Below, piece after piece: positions 19,128 through 28,221 of a stretch of DNA of 64,000 nucleotides. Positions within the stretch are counted from its first letter, which is position 1. Each line of letters begins with the position of its first letter. Under the pieces are notes generated by a model. The model had not been told where the DNA came from. It searched no databases and saw nothing but the letters and a program-made list of their open reading frames with translations. The stretch covers positions 248,001 through 312,000 of the forward strand of contig NZ_JARBFX010000003.1 of the NCBI RefSeq assembly GCF_028863665.1, read 5' to 3'. The position numbers and the translations under genes are program-made. The DNA comes from Aquabacter sediminis (GTDB taxonomy: Bacteria > Pseudomonadota > Alphaproteobacteria > Rhizobiales > Xanthobacteraceae).

Positions 19128-19634
19128 ATGCCCATCGAGATCGAACGCAAGTTTCTGGTCCGGGATGATCGTTGGCGAGAAGGAGCGAGCGGGGAGCGCT
19201 ATTGCCAGGGCTATTTGTGCATCTCGGCGGACGCCACCGTGCGCATTCGTCTTGCAGGACGCGTTGGCTACATCACCGTGAAGGGCTCCACGGAGGGCAT
19301 GTCCCGCGCCGAGTTCGAATATGAGATCCCCGGGCCTGATGCCGAGGCCATGCTGCGCGACCATTGCGCCAAGCCGCTGATCGAAAAAGAGCGCTTCACC
19401 CTGGATTACCAGGGCAAGACCTGGACGGTGGACGTGTTCGCTGCGGCAAATCAGGGCCTCGTGGTCGCCGAGGTCGAACTGGAGCATGCGCAGGAGCAGG
19501 TGCCCCTCCCTCCTTGGGTGGGCGAGGAGGTCACCGACGACCCGCGCTATCGCAACTCCGCATTGGTGAGCGCCCCAATGAATGGGGAAGAAGCCCCACC
19601 TCGCGGCGGGGGATGTTGCGGGTCAGGGACATAG
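19128..19634 (+). CDS. CYTH domain protein (triphosphate tunnel enzyme)
   Basis: A 168-residue single-domain CYTH protein, probably an inorganic triphosphatase or class IV adenylate-cyclase-like enzyme; bacterial members of this size usually hydrolyse tripolyphosphate. The ExExK motif (EIERK) stands at residues 4-8, followed by alternating charged strands (VRIRLAG, ITVKG, FEYEIPG, EKERF, TVDVF, VVAEVELE) that line the tunnel. The start at 19128 places ExExK at the very N-terminus as in the family. The C-terminus ends in a glycine/cysteine-rich tail (PPRGGGCCGSG) outside the fold. The gene is convergent with the uracil-DNA glycosylase gene. Confidence 0.85.
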   Translation: MPIEIERKFLVRDDRWREGASGERYCQGYLCISADATVRIRLAGRVGYITVKGSTEGMSRAEFEYEIPGPDAEAMLRDHCAKPLIEKERFTLDYQGKTWTVDVFAAANQGLVVAEVELEHAQEQVPLPPWVGEEVTDDPRYRNSALVSAPMNGEEAPPRGGGCCGSGT

Positions 19635-19640
19635 GGCTGA

Positions 19641-20522
19641 TCAGGCCCCCTGTCCGCCTGCCCCCTTCTCCAGCAAGGCTTCTATGGCCAGAAGATCGCG
19701 CCACACCAGTCGCTTGCCCAGCGGCGTGCGCAGCAGATAGGCGGGATGGAAGGTGGCGAGTGCCGAAATGGCCCGCCGTCCCGTGTCGTAGGGGACCACC
19801 TGCCCCCGCATCTTGGTGATGCCTTCCTTGGTGCCCAGAAGCGTCTGGGCGGAGGGCCCGCCCAGGCACACCAGAATGTCCGGATCCGCCAACTCGATCT
19901 GCCGGCGGATGAAGGGCAGGCAGACGGCGGTTTCCTGCGGGGTGGGCGTGCGATTTCCCGGCGGGCGCCAGGGAATGACATTGGCAATATAGGCGCTGGT
20001 GCGGTCCAGGCCGATGGCGGCCATCATCAAGTCCAAGAGCCGCCCGGAGCGTCCAACGAAGGGCAGGCCCTGCACGTCCTCGTCGCGGCCCGGCGCCTCG
20101 CCCACGAACATGATGCGGGCCTGCGGGTTGCCATCGGCGAAGACAAGGCGCGTGGCCGTGCGCTTCAAGGGGCAGCCGTCGAAGCCTTCCAGAATCATCT
20201 TGAGCGCGTCGAGGGTTTCCGCGGAACGCGCCGCCTCCCGCGCAGCCATCTCGGCCACATCCGGCGGCTGCGCCGCCATCATCCCGCCAGCCGCAACGGG
20301 CGTTGTTGTGCGGGGAGCCGGTCTCGCAGCCTGAGCGGACGGCCGCGCGGCCGCGCCGGGTCCCCGTTCTGCGCCCGCGGCGAAGGCCGCCGCACGGGCC
20401 TGCGCGGCTGCCGCGCTCTCGGCGAAGCGATCGACCGGCTCCTCTCCAATGGCCACATCCACGCCGGCTTCCAGATGGAAGGCGAGCAGGTCGGCAAGAT
20501 CTTCTGGAGAAAAATCAGTCAT
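19641..20522 (-). CDS. Uracil-DNA glycosylase, family 4/5-like
   Basis: A 293-residue base-excision repair enzyme removing uracil from DNA. After an N-terminal segment of about 100 alanine/proline-rich residues comes the glycosylase core: GEAPGRDEDVQGLPFVGRSG (about 139-158), NVIPWRPPGNR, and the HPAYLLRTP motif (about 255). Cysteines are visible in FDGCPL, AVCLPF and LVCLGG: three, where family 4 enzymes use four to hold a 4Fe-4S cluster, so cluster binding is uncertain. The start at 20522 (MTDFSPEDL) is preferred over the 331-residue reading because the family begins near here; its ribosome site is weak. It is divergent from the ETF-QO gene. Confidence 0.87.
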   Translation of the reverse strand: MTDFSPEDLADLLAFHLEAGVDVAIGEEPVDRFAESAAAAQARAAAFAAGAERGPGAAARPSAQAARPAPRTTTPVAAGGMMAAQPPDVAEMAAREAARSAETLDALKMILEGFDGCPLKRTATRLVFADGNPQARIMFVGEAPGRDEDVQGLPFVGRSGRLLDLMMAAIGLDRTSAYIANVIPWRPPGNRTPTPQETAVCLPFIRRQIELADPDILVCLGGPSAQTLLGTKEGITKMRGQVVPYDTGRRAISALATFHPAYLLRTPLGKRLVWRDLLAIEALLEKGAGGQGA

Positions 20523-20684
20523 GGCGCCGCTGTGAAATGGGCTGCCAGGATAGCCCATCCAGGGCGCCCCCGCGACCGCGTTGCGCAGCGTCAAATTCAA
20601 TCGCAGTGCGTCAATCGAATTGTCATCCCGGTCCAAGCGTGGAAAAAGTCAAAAGACGAAGAACACGGGTCTAGGGAAGCGGTG

Positions 20685-22355
20685 ATGAGCGAAGCTGAGC
20701 TGCCGGAACGCGAGGGAATGGATTATGACGTGGTGGTGGTGGGCGCAGGCCCCGCTGGCCTCGCCACTGCCATCCGCCTGAAGCAGCTCGCGGGCGAGCG
20801 GGGAGAGGATGTGTCCGTCGTCGTCGTGGAGAAGGGCTCGGAGGTGGGGGCCCACATCCTGTCGGGCGCCGTGATCGACCCCTCAGGGCTCGACATGCTT
20901 TTCCCCGACTGGCGCACCGAAGGCGACGCCCCTCTCGTCACGCAAGTGGTGGACGATCGCTTCTATCTGCTGGGCGCGGGTGGTGGCATCCGCCTGCCCA
21001 ACTTCCTCATGCCGCCGCTGATGAACAATCACGGCAATTACATTGGCTCGCTCGGCAATGTGTGCCGCTGGCTCGCCCAGAAGGCCGAGGCCCTGGGGGT
21101 GGAGATCTATCCTGGCTTTGCCGCCTCAGAGATCCTTTATGACGACAAGGGCGCGGTCGCTGGCATCGCCACCGGCGACATGGGCGTCGGCCGCGAAGGC
21201 GAGCCCAAGCCCGAATTCACCCGCGGCATGGAATTGCGCGGCCGCTACACGGTGTTCGCCGAGGGTGCGCGCGGACACCTCACCAAGCAGCTCATCGCCA
21301 AGTACAGCCTGGATGCCGGACGCGAGCCGGGCAAGTTCGGCATCGGCCTCAAAGAGTTGTGGAAGGTGAAGAAGGAGAAGCACCACCCCGGGCTGGTGCA
21401 GCACGCCTTCGGCTGGCCGCTGGACCACAAGACCGGCGGCGGCGCCTTCCTCTATCACATGGAGGACGAGCAGGTGATGGTGGGCTTCGTGGTCCACCTG
21501 AACTACCAGAACCCCTATCTCTCGCCTTTCGACGAGTTCCAGCGCTTCAAGACCCACCCCTTCTTCGCCGATACGTTCGAAGGCGCCAAACGCATCTCTT
21601 ATGGCGCCCGCGCCATCACGGAAGGCGGCTACCAAAGCGTGCCGAAGCTGTCCTTCCCCGGCGGCGTGCTGGTGGGCTGCGCCGCAGGCTTGGTGAATGT
21701 GCCGCGCATCAAGGGCAGCCACAATGCGGTGCTCTCCGGCGCGCTCGCGGCCGAGCATCTGGTGACTGCGCTCGCCGAAGGGCGCGGGCACGACGAATTG
21801 GCGAGCTTCGAGGGGGCCTGGCGCCATTCGGCCATCGGCGAAGACCTGCGCAAAGTGCGCAACGTGAAGCCGCTCTGGTCCAAGTACGGCACCTTCATCG
21901 GCATCGGCCTCGGCGCCGTCGACATGTGGACCAACACGCTGGGATTCTCGCTGTTCGGCACGCTCGGACATGGCAAGACCGATGCGGCGTCCCTGAAGCC
22001 GGCCTCCGAATGCAAGCCCATCGCCTATCCCAAGCCCGATGGCGTACTGACCTTCGACAAGCTGTCCTCGGTGTTCATCTCCAACACCAATCATGAGGAG
22101 GACCAGCCGGTCCATCTCAAGGTGAAGGACATGGCGCTGCAGAAGGCGTCCGAGCACGACGTGTTCGCCGGGCCGTCCAACCGCTATTGCCCGGCGGGCG
22201 TCTATGAATGGGTGGAGGAGCCGTCCGGCCCCCGCTTCCAGATCAACGCCCAGAATTGCGTGCACTGCAAGACGTGCGACATCAAGGACCCCAATCAGAA
22301 CATCGTCTGGACCGCCCCGGAAGGCGGCGGCGGGCCGAACTATCCCAATATGTGA
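20685..22355 (+). CDS. etfD: Electron transfer flavoprotein-ubiquinone oxidoreductase
   Basis: A 556-residue monotopic inner-membrane FAD/4Fe-4S enzyme that passes electrons from ETF (fatty-acid and amino-acid dehydrogenases) to ubiquinone. FAD-binding GAGPAG at 20-25; a hydrophobic membrane-contact region in the middle (GGVLVGCAAGLVNVPRIKG); a C-terminal ferredoxin-like domain with cysteines in YCPAGVY and NCVHCKTCDIKDP binding 4Fe-4S. Length is standard (about 555). The ATG at 20685 has AGGGAAG five bases upstream; the open frame runs much further upstream but that part is antisense to the glycosylase gene. A terminator follows at 22383. Confidence 0.96.
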   Translation: MSEAELPEREGMDYDVVVVGAGPAGLATAIRLKQLAGERGEDVSVVVVEKGSEVGAHILSGAVIDPSGLDMLFPDWRTEGDAPLVTQVVDDRFYLLGAGGGIRLPNFLMPPLMNNHGNYIGSLGNVCRWLAQKAEALGVEIYPGFAASEILYDDKGAVAGIATGDMGVGREGEPKPEFTRGMELRGRYTVFAEGARGHLTKQLIAKYSLDAGREPGKFGIGLKELWKVKKEKHHPGLVQHAFGWPLDHKTGGGAFLYHMEDEQVMVGFVVHLNYQNPYLSPFDEFQRFKTHPFFADTFEGAKRISYGARAITEGGYQSVPKLSFPGGVLVGCAAGLVNVPRIKGSHNAVLSGALAAEHLVTALAEGRGHDELASFEGAWRHSAIGEDLRKVRNVKPLWSKYGTFIGIGLGAVDMWTNTLGFSLFGTLGHGKTDAASLKPASECKPIAYPKPDGVLTFDKLSSVFISNTNHEEDQPVHLKVKDMALQKASEHDVFAGPSNRYCPAGVYEWVEEPSGPRFQINAQNCVHCKTCDIKDPNQNIVWTAPEGGGGPNYPNM

Positions 22356-22382
22356 GGCTGCGCCACATCGGTGACATTTGCG

Positions 22383-22410
22383 AATGGCCGGGTTTTCCCC
22401 GGCCATTTTC
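22383..22410. terminator. Intrinsic terminator between etfD and apt
   Basis: A 10-bp stem AATGGCCGGG / CCCGGCCATT with a TTTTC loop, followed by TTTC. It ends etfD and may also serve the convergent apt. Confidence 0.8.
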
Positions 22411-22427
22411 GTTTCTAGGTGGCCTGC

Positions 22428-22973
22428 TCAGTGGCCCGGAAAGGCCAAAAGGGCCCGCACCGGAACCCCCATGGCGCGCAAGCGGTCCGCTCCGCCGAGA
22501 TCGGGCAGGTCCACCATGAAACAGGCGGCCTCCACCTTCGCTCCGATGGACCGCAGCAGCTTCACCGCCCCTTCCGCCGTGCCGCCGGTGGCGATGAGGT
22601 CGTCCACCAGGATCACGCGCTCGCCAGGCGCCACGGCGTCCACGTGCATCTCCATCTCGTCCTGGCCATATTCCAGAGCATAGGCCATGCGCACGGTTTC
22701 GTGGGGCAGCTTGCCCTTCTTGCGGATCGGCACAAAGCCGGCGGAAAGCTGATGCGCCACCGCCCCGCCAATGATGAAGCCTCGAGCCTCGATGCCGGCG
22801 ACCTTGTCGATCTTGGCTCCCGCCCAGGGCTGGACCAGTTCGTCGATGGCCCGCCGGAAGGCCCGCGCATCCCCGAGCAGCGTGGTGATGTCCCGGAACA
22901 GGATGCCGGGCTTGGGATAGTCCGGAATGGTGCGGATGGCGGCGGAAAGGTCGAAGCTCTGGAAATCGCTCAT
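22428..22973 (-). CDS. apt: Adenine phosphoribosyltransferase
   Basis: A 181-residue purine-salvage enzyme making AMP from adenine and PRPP; cytosolic. The PRPP site [16 protein letters not shown] and the segments [14 protein letters not shown] and [11 protein letters not shown] are typical of Apt. The start at 22973 (MSDFQSFDL) fits the usual length; the ORF extends to 23033 without homology. The ribosome site is weak. It is divergent from the thioredoxin-ccdA pair. Confidence 0.95.
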   Translation of the reverse strand: MSDFQSFDLSAAIRTIPDYPKPGILFRDITTLLGDARAFRRAIDELVQPWAGAKIDKVAGIEARGFIIGGAVAHQLSAGFVPIRKKGKLPHETVRMAYALEYGQDEMEMHVDAVAPGERVILVDDLIATGGTAEGAVKLLRSIGAKVEAACFMVDLPDLGGADRLRAMGVPVRALLAFPGH

Positions 22974-23246
22974 GGGCCGGTCTCGTGATCGTGGCGCAAG
23001 GTGCTCCCCGTCGGGCCGAGCGCCGGTCCGCATGCCTTGAATCGCGGGAGCACTGCACTATGCGCGGCGCACGCCTCTTCTTTCAATGTGTTGGACGGCG
23101 ATTCCGTGCGCGCGTGTCTCCTGCCCGACGAGCTTGGCCGGGACGCCTGACAGGCGCCCCTGATCCGCGATTCGCCCTCGGGCGTAACAGAAGTGATGCG
23201 GCATGCGAAATCAGGCCGCCCCTCCTCGGCAAGACCGGAGACGATC

Positions 23247-23678
23247 ATGGCCCTCACCCGCACGGCCCTCACCCGCAGCCCCCTCACCCGCCGCACCTTT
23301 GCGCTCACCTTGCTTGCTGCGCCCCTCGCGCTGGCGGCCACTGTGCCGGCATTCGCGGCGGCGACATTCCAGCCCTACACGCCCGCCGCTTTCGCGGCCG
23401 CCGCCAAGGCCGGCGGACCGGTTTTCGTGCATGTCTATGCGCCCTGGTGCCTGCAATGCCGGGCGCAAGAGGCGATCCTGGAGCGGCTGATGACCGACCC
23501 CAAATATGCCGGCGCCACGTTCTTCCGGGTCGCCTACGACCAGCAGAAGGACGTGGTGGCTAAGCTCGACGTGCCCCGATCCACCCTCATCGCCTATAAA
23601 GCCGGCCGGGAAACCGGCCGCATGTCCTGGGGCGTGACGCAGGATGCGGTGGTCAAGGTGCTGGACACGGCCGCCTGA
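23247..23678 (+). CDS. Exported thioredoxin-fold protein (CLQC)
   Basis: A 143-residue protein with an N-terminal signal carrying a twin-arginine-like motif (LTRRTFAL, then LLAAPLALA and a possible cleavage after AFA at about 37), so it is probably periplasmic. A thioredoxin fold follows with the active site APWCLQC (Cys68, Cys71) and the cis-proline segment DVPRSTLIAY. The CxxC dipeptide LQ differs from the usual GP. It starts at 23247 with GGAGA upstream. A CcdA-like gene follows nine bases later, so the pair likely delivers reducing power across the membrane, perhaps for cytochrome c or metal-centre assembly. Confidence 0.8.
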   Translation: MALTRTALTRSPLTRRTFALTLLAAPLALAATVPAFAAATFQPYTPAAFAAAAKAGGPVFVHVYAPWCLQCRAQEAILERLMTDPKYAGATFFRVAYDQQKDVVAKLDVPRSTLIAYKAGRETGRMSWGVTQDAVVKVLDTAA

Positions 23679-23687
23679 GGCCAGCCC

Positions 23688-24395
23688 ATGTTCATCGCCC
23701 TCAGCTTTCTGGCGGGACTCCTCACCATCCTCAACCCCTGCGTGCTTCCCCTCGTGCCTGTCCTCATCGCAGGCGCGGCGGCCTCGAGCCGCCTGGGCCC
23801 CGCCGCCTTGGCGCTGGGGCTGGCGCTGAGCTTTGCCATCAGCGGCACGGCTCTCGCCAGCGCCGGAATCGAGTTCGGGGAATGGTGGCCGCTGCGTGCT
23901 GCTGCCGCGCTGCTCCTGTTGGGCGCGGGGCTGGCTCTGCTGGTACCCGCCTTCGGGGCGCGGCTCACGGCGCTGGCAGAACCGGCGGCGCGGCTCGCTG
24001 GCGGGCTTTCCAGCCGTATTCCCCCGGGCCTGGCCGGGCAGTTCTGCACCGGCGCCCTGCTCGGCCTCGCCTGGGCGCCCTGCATCGGGCCGACCCTGGG
24101 GGCCGCCTTCGTGCTGGCTGCCGCGGAGGGCACACGCGCGGCAGCGGCTTTTTCCATGGCGGTGTTCGGGCTGGGGGCCGGGCTCTCCCTGCTGGCGGCC
24201 GGCTATGGGATGCGGCGGCTAACAGGGGCCGGACGGTCGCGCATGGCGGGCGTTTCGTCCACCTCCCGACGCCTGTTCGGCCTGGCGCTCACGTTGGTCG
24301 CCATCCTCATCCTCACCGGCTGGGACAAGGTGCTGGAAGGCTTAGTTGTTCAGAACCTGCCCGACTGGTTCGTCACCTTGGCCACCCGCGTGTGA
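23688..24395 (+). CDS. ccdA: CcdA/DsbD-like transmembrane thiol reductant carrier
   Basis: A 235-residue protein with about six transmembrane segments of the CcdA family, which moves electrons from cytosolic thioredoxin to periplasmic thiols. The two pseudo-symmetric cysteine/proline motifs are clear: NPCVLPLVP (Cys18) and APCIGPTLG. The start ATG lies nine bases after the thioredoxin stop. Its periplasmic partner is presumably that thioredoxin-fold protein; cytochrome c1 (petC), whose haem attachment needs reduced cysteines, is the convergent neighbour. Confidence 0.88.
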   Translation: MFIALSFLAGLLTILNPCVLPLVPVLIAGAAASSRLGPAALALGLALSFAISGTALASAGIEFGEWWPLRAAAALLLLGAGLALLVPAFGARLTALAEPAARLAGGLSSRIPPGLAGQFCTGALLGLAWAPCIGPTLGAAFVLAAAEGTRAAAAFSMAVFGLGAGLSLLAAGYGMRRLTGAGRSRMAGVSSTSRRLFGLALTLVAILILTGWDKVLEGLVVQNLPDWFVTLATRV

Positions 24396-24409
24396 GACTC
24401 CAAACGAAA

Positions 24410-24432
24410 ACAGGCCCCGCGAGGGGGCCTGT
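24410..24432. terminator. Bidirectional terminator between ccdA and petC
   Basis: A 9-bp stem ACAGGCCCC / GGGGCCTGT with a short loop, with an AAAA run to the left and TCTGAT to the right. Confidence 0.75.
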
Positions 24433-24454
24433 CTGATCGTCGAGGCGGCGTGGC

Positions 24455-25291
24455 TCAGTGCGCCACGTCCTTCCAGATCTTCTTCTTGGTGAAATAGAGC
24501 AGTCCCGCCAGGACGACCAGGAAGATCATGACCTGGAAGCCCATGCGCTTGCGCGTGTCGAGATGGGGCTCAGCCATCCACATCATGAAGGCCGACACAT
24601 CGCGGGAATACTGGTCCACCGTCTGCGGCGTGCCGTCCGTGTATTCCACCTGCCCATCGCTCAGCGGCTTGGGCATGGCGATCTGATGACCGGGGAAATA
24701 CTTGTTGTAGTGCAAGCCCGGCTGGACAGTGGTGCCTTCCGGAGGGTCCACATAGCCCATCAGGAGCGCGTGGATATAGTCCACGCCATGCTCCTGGTAC
24801 TGAATAAAGGCATCGGTGACGAAGCCGGGAAAGCCCACATGGTAGGAGCGGGCCTTGGCCAGCACCGAGAAGTCCGGTGGCAAGGCGCCCCCGTTGGAGG
24901 CGCGGGCGGCCTGGTCATTGGGGAAGGGAGCCGGCCAATGGTCGGACAGGCGCCCAGGGCGCTGGAACATGTCGCCCTGTTCGTTGGGACCATCGGTGAT
25001 CTGATACTCCGCGGCCACCGCCTTGGCCTGCGCCTCCGAGAAGGAGGGTCCACCCGGCTGGGCGAGGTTGCGGAAATAGAGATAGTTGGCCGAGTGGCAC
25101 GCCGCGCACACTTCGCGGAACACCTTGAAGCCACGCTGGAGCTGGGCCGTGTCGTAAAGGCCGAACGGGCCAGCGAACGACCAGGATTCGCGGTGGGGGC
25201 GGTCATCATGACCCCCTTCGGCCGCCCGGGCGGGCGATCCGAACACGAGGGCCGCCGCGACCGCGCCGAAGAGAATGCTGCGCTTGATCAT
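24455..25291 (-). CDS. petC: Ubiquinol-cytochrome c reductase, cytochrome c1 subunit
   Basis: A 278-residue haem c subunit of the bc1 complex, exported by a signal peptide (cleavage near ARA-AEGG, residue 23) and anchored by a C-terminal helix (FQVMIFLVVLAGLLYF). Haem-binding CAACH at 62-66; the axial methionine is probably in IAMPKPL. Here cytochrome c1 is a gene of its own, unlike the b-c1 fusion (fbcH) of Bradyrhizobium. It lies 18 bp after petB and is last in the petABC operon. Confidence 0.95.
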   Translation of the reverse strand: MIKRSILFGAVAAALVFGSPARAAEGGHDDRPHRESWSFAGPFGLYDTAQLQRGFKVFREVCAACHSANYLYFRNLAQPGGPSFSEAQAKAVAAEYQITDGPNEQGDMFQRPGRLSDHWPAPFPNDQAARASNGGALPPDFSVLAKARSYHVGFPGFVTDAFIQYQEHGVDYIHALLMGYVDPPEGTTVQPGLHYNKYFPGHQIAMPKPLSDGQVEYTDGTPQTVDQYSRDVSAFMMWMAEPHLDTRKRMGFQVMIFLVVLAGLLYFTKKKIWKDVAH

Positions 25292-25309
25292 TGCTCTGTG
25301 CGCTCCCGA

Positions 25310-26581
25310 TCAGCCCTTGGTGTGGGGGGCGGAGGCCCCGGCCACGACGGTCGCCCCACCCTTGGCGAGAACCGCATCGGCAATGGAGGCCGGCAGCGGC
25401 TTCGGCTTCTCGAACAAGCCGAGCAGCGGGAGGATCACCAGGAAGTGGACGAAATAGTAGACGGTGAGAATACGCGAGGCGATCACGTAGCCGCCTTCGG
25501 CCGGCTGGGAGCCGAGATAGCCCAGGCCCACCGACACCACCAGGAAGATCCAGAAGAACTGGCGGAACAGCGGACGATAGCGGGCCGAGCGCACCTTGGA
25601 CGTATCCAGCCAGGGCAGGAAGGCCAGCACCGCGATGGCGCCGAACATGGCCAGCACGCCGCCCAGCTTGTCCGGCACCGAGCGCAGGATCGCGTAGAAG
25701 GGCAGGAAGTACCATTCCGGGACGATGTGCGCAGGGGTCGAGAGCGGATTGGCCGGGATGTAGTTGTCCGAATGGCCGAGATAGTTCGGGATGTAGAAGA
25801 TGAACCAGGCGAAGAAGATCAGGAACACCACCGTGGCGAAGATGTCCTTGACCGTCGCATAGGGGGTGAAGGGCACCGTGTCCTTGGCGACGCTCTTCAC
25901 GTCAACGCCGGCCGGATTGTTCTGGCCCACATGGTGCAGCGCCCAGATGTGCAGGCCGACGACGCCGGCAATCATGAAGGGCAGCAGATAGTGCAGCGCA
26001 AAGAAGCGGTTGAGGGTGGGGTCGCCCACCGAGTATCCGCCCCACAGCCACTGGACGATGGTCTCGCCGACCCACGGAATGGCAGAGAAGAGGTTGGTGA
26101 TGACGGTGGCGCCCCAATAGGACATCTGGCCCCACGGCAGCACGTAGCCCATGAAGGCGGTCGCCATCATCAGCAGGTAGATGATCACGCCGAGGATCCA
26201 CAGCACTTCGCGGGGCGCCTTGTAGGAGCCGTAATAAAGGCCGCGGAAGATGTGGATGTAGACGGCGACGAAGAACATGGAGGCGCCGTTGGCGTGAATG
26301 TAGCGGATGAGCCATCCGTAGTCCACGTCGCGCATGATGTGCTCGACCCGGGCGAACGAGATCGGCGCATAGGCCGTGTAGTGCATGGCCAGCACCACGC
26401 CGGACACGATCTGGCAGATCAGCATGAACGTCAGGATCGCTCCGAACGTCCACATGTAATTGAGGTTCTTGGGGGTCGGGTAGGCGACGGCGGAGGAATG
26501 GGCGAGCCCGATGAGCGGCAGGCGGCTTTCAAACCAGCGCGCCACCTTGCCCTTGGGCTGGTAGGTGGAATGTCCTTCCAT
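25310..26581 (-). CDS. petB: Ubiquinol-cytochrome c reductase, cytochrome b subunit
   Basis: A 423-residue polytopic cytochrome b (eight helices) with the quinone sites of the bc1 complex. Haem-ligand histidines are in the second helix (VLAMHYTAY and [17 protein letters not shown]) and the fourth ([17 protein letters not shown]). The Qo-site PEWY motif ([13 protein letters not shown]) is intact. A short C-terminal extension after the eighth helix (LAKGGATVV and following) is usual for alphaproteobacteria. Middle gene of petABC. Confidence 0.97.
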   Translation of the reverse strand: MEGHSTYQPKGKVARWFESRLPLIGLAHSSAVAYPTPKNLNYMWTFGAILTFMLICQIVSGVVLAMHYTAYAPISFARVEHIMRDVDYGWLIRYIHANGASMFFVAVYIHIFRGLYYGSYKAPREVLWILGVIIYLLMMATAFMGYVLPWGQMSYWGATVITNLFSAIPWVGETIVQWLWGGYSVGDPTLNRFFALHYLLPFMIAGVVGLHIWALHHVGQNNPAGVDVKSVAKDTVPFTPYATVKDIFATVVFLIFFAWFIFYIPNYLGHSDNYIPANPLSTPAHIVPEWYFLPFYAILRSVPDKLGGVLAMFGAIAVLAFLPWLDTSKVRSARYRPLFRQFFWIFLVVSVGLGYLGSQPAEGGYVIASRILTVYYFVHFLVILPLLGLFEKPKPLPASIADAVLAKGGATVVAGASAPHTKG

Positions 26582-26614
26582 GGGGAGCCAACCTTTGTTG
26601 GGGGCGACGCGGCG

Positions 26615-27139
26615 TCAGCCGATCACGATCTTGGTGTCGGAGAGGAACTGATAGGGCGGAACCGGCAGGTTGAGCGGCGCCGGCCCGACGCGCACGCGGC
26701 CGGACGAGTCATATTGGGAGCCATGGCAGGGGCAGAACCAGCCGTCATAATTGCCCTGGTGGCCCAGCGGCACGCAGCCAAGGTGGGTGCAGATGCCCAC
26801 CACCACCAGCCAATTGTCGTGGCCCGACTTCACCCGGTCCTGGTCGGTCTGGGGATCGATGAGCTGGCTCAGCGGCACGGCGCGCGCCAGTTCCACGTCT
26901 TTGGGGGCGCGGTTGAAGATGAAGATCGGCTTGCCGCGCCACTGAACGGTCACGATCTGGCCTTCAGTGATGGGGGAAAGATCGACTTCCGTGGTCGAAA
27001 GGGCGAGCACCGAACGGTCGGGCTGGAGCTGGGCGATGAAAGGCCAGGCCATTCCCGCCACACCGACGGCGCCCACGGCGCCGGTCGCGATGTAGAGGAA
27101 GTCCCGGCGGTTGGTTCCCGTCGTCTCCGTATGTGCCAC
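26615..27139 (-). CDS. petA: Ubiquinol-cytochrome c reductase, Rieske iron-sulfur subunit
   Basis: A 174-residue Rieske protein. A twin-arginine-like signal anchor ([11 protein letters not shown], then a hydrophobic helix) is followed by a hinge and the 2Fe-2S domain with CTHLGC (117-122) and CPCHG (136-140), each supplying one Cys and one His, plus the disulfide cysteines. It is the first gene of petABC, and its promoter must lie in the long gap upstream. Confidence 0.96.
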   Translation of the reverse strand: MAHTETTGTNRRDFLYIATGAVGAVGVAGMAWPFIAQLQPDRSVLALSTTEVDLSPITEGQIVTVQWRGKPIFIFNRAPKDVELARAVPLSQLIDPQTDQDRVKSGHDNWLVVVGICTHLGCVPLGHQGNYDGWFCPCHGSQYDSSGRVRVGPAPLNLPVPPYQFLSDTKIVIG

Positions 27140-27747
27140 GGTGCTTGTCCTCCCTGTCCGACCCTCGGACCCTGCCGGCGCAGCTCATCTTGGGGGCCAG
27201 CTTGCGCCGAATGCCCCGGTTCAGCGCGCGGCGAGGCCGAGTGCAACAGCTCCGCATGACGCCGAGCGCCACCTTCGAGAGTCTCTAATTGCACCCTCTT
27301 TTTTCCTTGTCCAGATCAGGACTGTGCGGCACGCCGTCCCGTCCGGCGCCAGCAAATGCGCGGCTTTGACGCAGGGGCGACAATGGTGCGCCGCACACAA
27401 GCATCCAGGGCCATTCCGTCACGCCATCCGCACCGTCCGCGCGGGAGGAGAGAGGATCAAATCTAGCCCTCTTTGGGAGAACACCCATGTGCGCGATCGC
27501 CGCAGCGCCGATTGCCCCGTCGGTTCGCTCCCAACCGTCGCTCATCGCCTGCCAGAGGCCGCAGAAGTGGCCCAGAGCCCGAATTTGGGTCCGCGAGTCG
27601 GGGCGTCTGAGGGCTTGATTTTCATGCCCCACCCTGGCCTGTGACGGACGGTGCCACGCATATGCGTTCCGCGGCCTCGCCACTGGCCGTCCGCCCCGCC
27701 CGGTCGGTGTTGACCGTTCCCACGATCCTGCACGGGAAGACAGTCCT
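27140..27747. other. Long divergent intergenic region petA / trmL
   Basis: This 608-bp gap holds the petA and trmL promoters. ORFs of 177 codons (plus, 27111-27644) and 132 codons (minus, 27285-27683) overlap each other, lack ribosome sites and known motifs, and are probably chance. A run of T (CTCTTTTTTCC, about 27296-27305) and a 12-bp palindrome at 27656 are the only notable features. A small RNA gene cannot be excluded. Confidence 0.5.
27656..27667. promoter_or_regulatory. 12-bp palindrome upstream of trmL
   Basis: ACGCATATGCGT, about 80 bases before the trmL start. Perfectly self-complementary; a candidate regulator site only. Confidence 0.25.
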
Positions 27748-28221
27748 TTGATCCTCGCCCTCTATTGCCCGGACATCGCCCAGAATGCCGGCACGTGCCT
27801 GCGCACGGGGGCCTGCCTCGGCGTGCCCGTCCACATCATCGAGCCAGCCGGCTTTCCCGTTGGCAATGCCGCCTTCCGGCGTGCCGGCATGGATTATGTG
27901 GATGCGGTGGAATGGGTGCGCCACGCCTCCTTCGCGGCCTTCGAGGCTTGGCGACGGAGCGAAGGGCGGCGTCTTCTTCTGTTCACCACCCGTGGCGCCT
28001 CCTCCTATGCCGGCTTCACCTACCGGCCGGGCGATGTGCTGCTGTTCGGCCGCGAGTCGGCGGGCGTTCCCGATGAGGTGCATGCGTGCGCCGACGCCCG
28101 CCTGGTGATTCCCCTGCGTCCCGGCCTTCGCTCGCTGAACGTCGCGGTCTCAGCCGGGATCGCGCTGTCCGAAGGGCTGCGCCAGACGGGGCAGCTCCCA
28201 GCCTTGCCTGTGTCGTCGTGA
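27748..28221 (+). CDS. trmL: tRNA (cytidine/uridine-34 2'-O)-methyltransferase TrmL
   Basis: A 157-residue SPOUT-class methyltransferase that 2'-O-methylates the wobble base of tRNA-Leu isoacceptors. The start is TTG at 27748: the first residues ILALYCPDIAQNAGTCLR correspond to the family N-terminus, GGGAAG lies eight bases upstream, and no ATG is available. Knot motifs: LLFGRESAGVP and IPLRPGLRSLNVAVSAGIAL. hemF lies downstream on the same strand. Confidence 0.92.
   Translation: MILALYCPDIAQNAGTCLRTGACLGVPVHIIEPAGFPVGNAAFRRAGMDYVDAVEWVRHASFAAFEAWRRSEGRRLLLFTTRGASSYAGFTYRPGDVLLFGRESAGVPDEVHACADARLVIPLRPGLRSLNVAVSAGIALSEGLRQTGQLPALPVSS

Noticed and set aside
19746-20684. N-terminal extension of the ETF-QO reading frame (313 codons)
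   Set aside because: It is antisense to the uracil-DNA glycosylase gene; ETF-QO homologues begin at MSEAEL (20685), where a ribosome site is present.
23247-23300. Short direct repeats of CTCACCCGC in the thioredoxin signal peptide
   Set aside because: Codon-level repetition of Leu-Thr-Arg in a signal sequence; no sign of a functional DNA repeat.
24458-27259. 933-codon plus-strand ORF
   Set aside because: Antisense to petC, petB and petA; composition typical of a shadow frame.
27111-27683. Overlapping plus and minus ORFs in the petA-trmL gap
   Set aside because: They occupy opposite strands of the same DNA, lack ribosome sites and family motifs, and overlap petA or each other.
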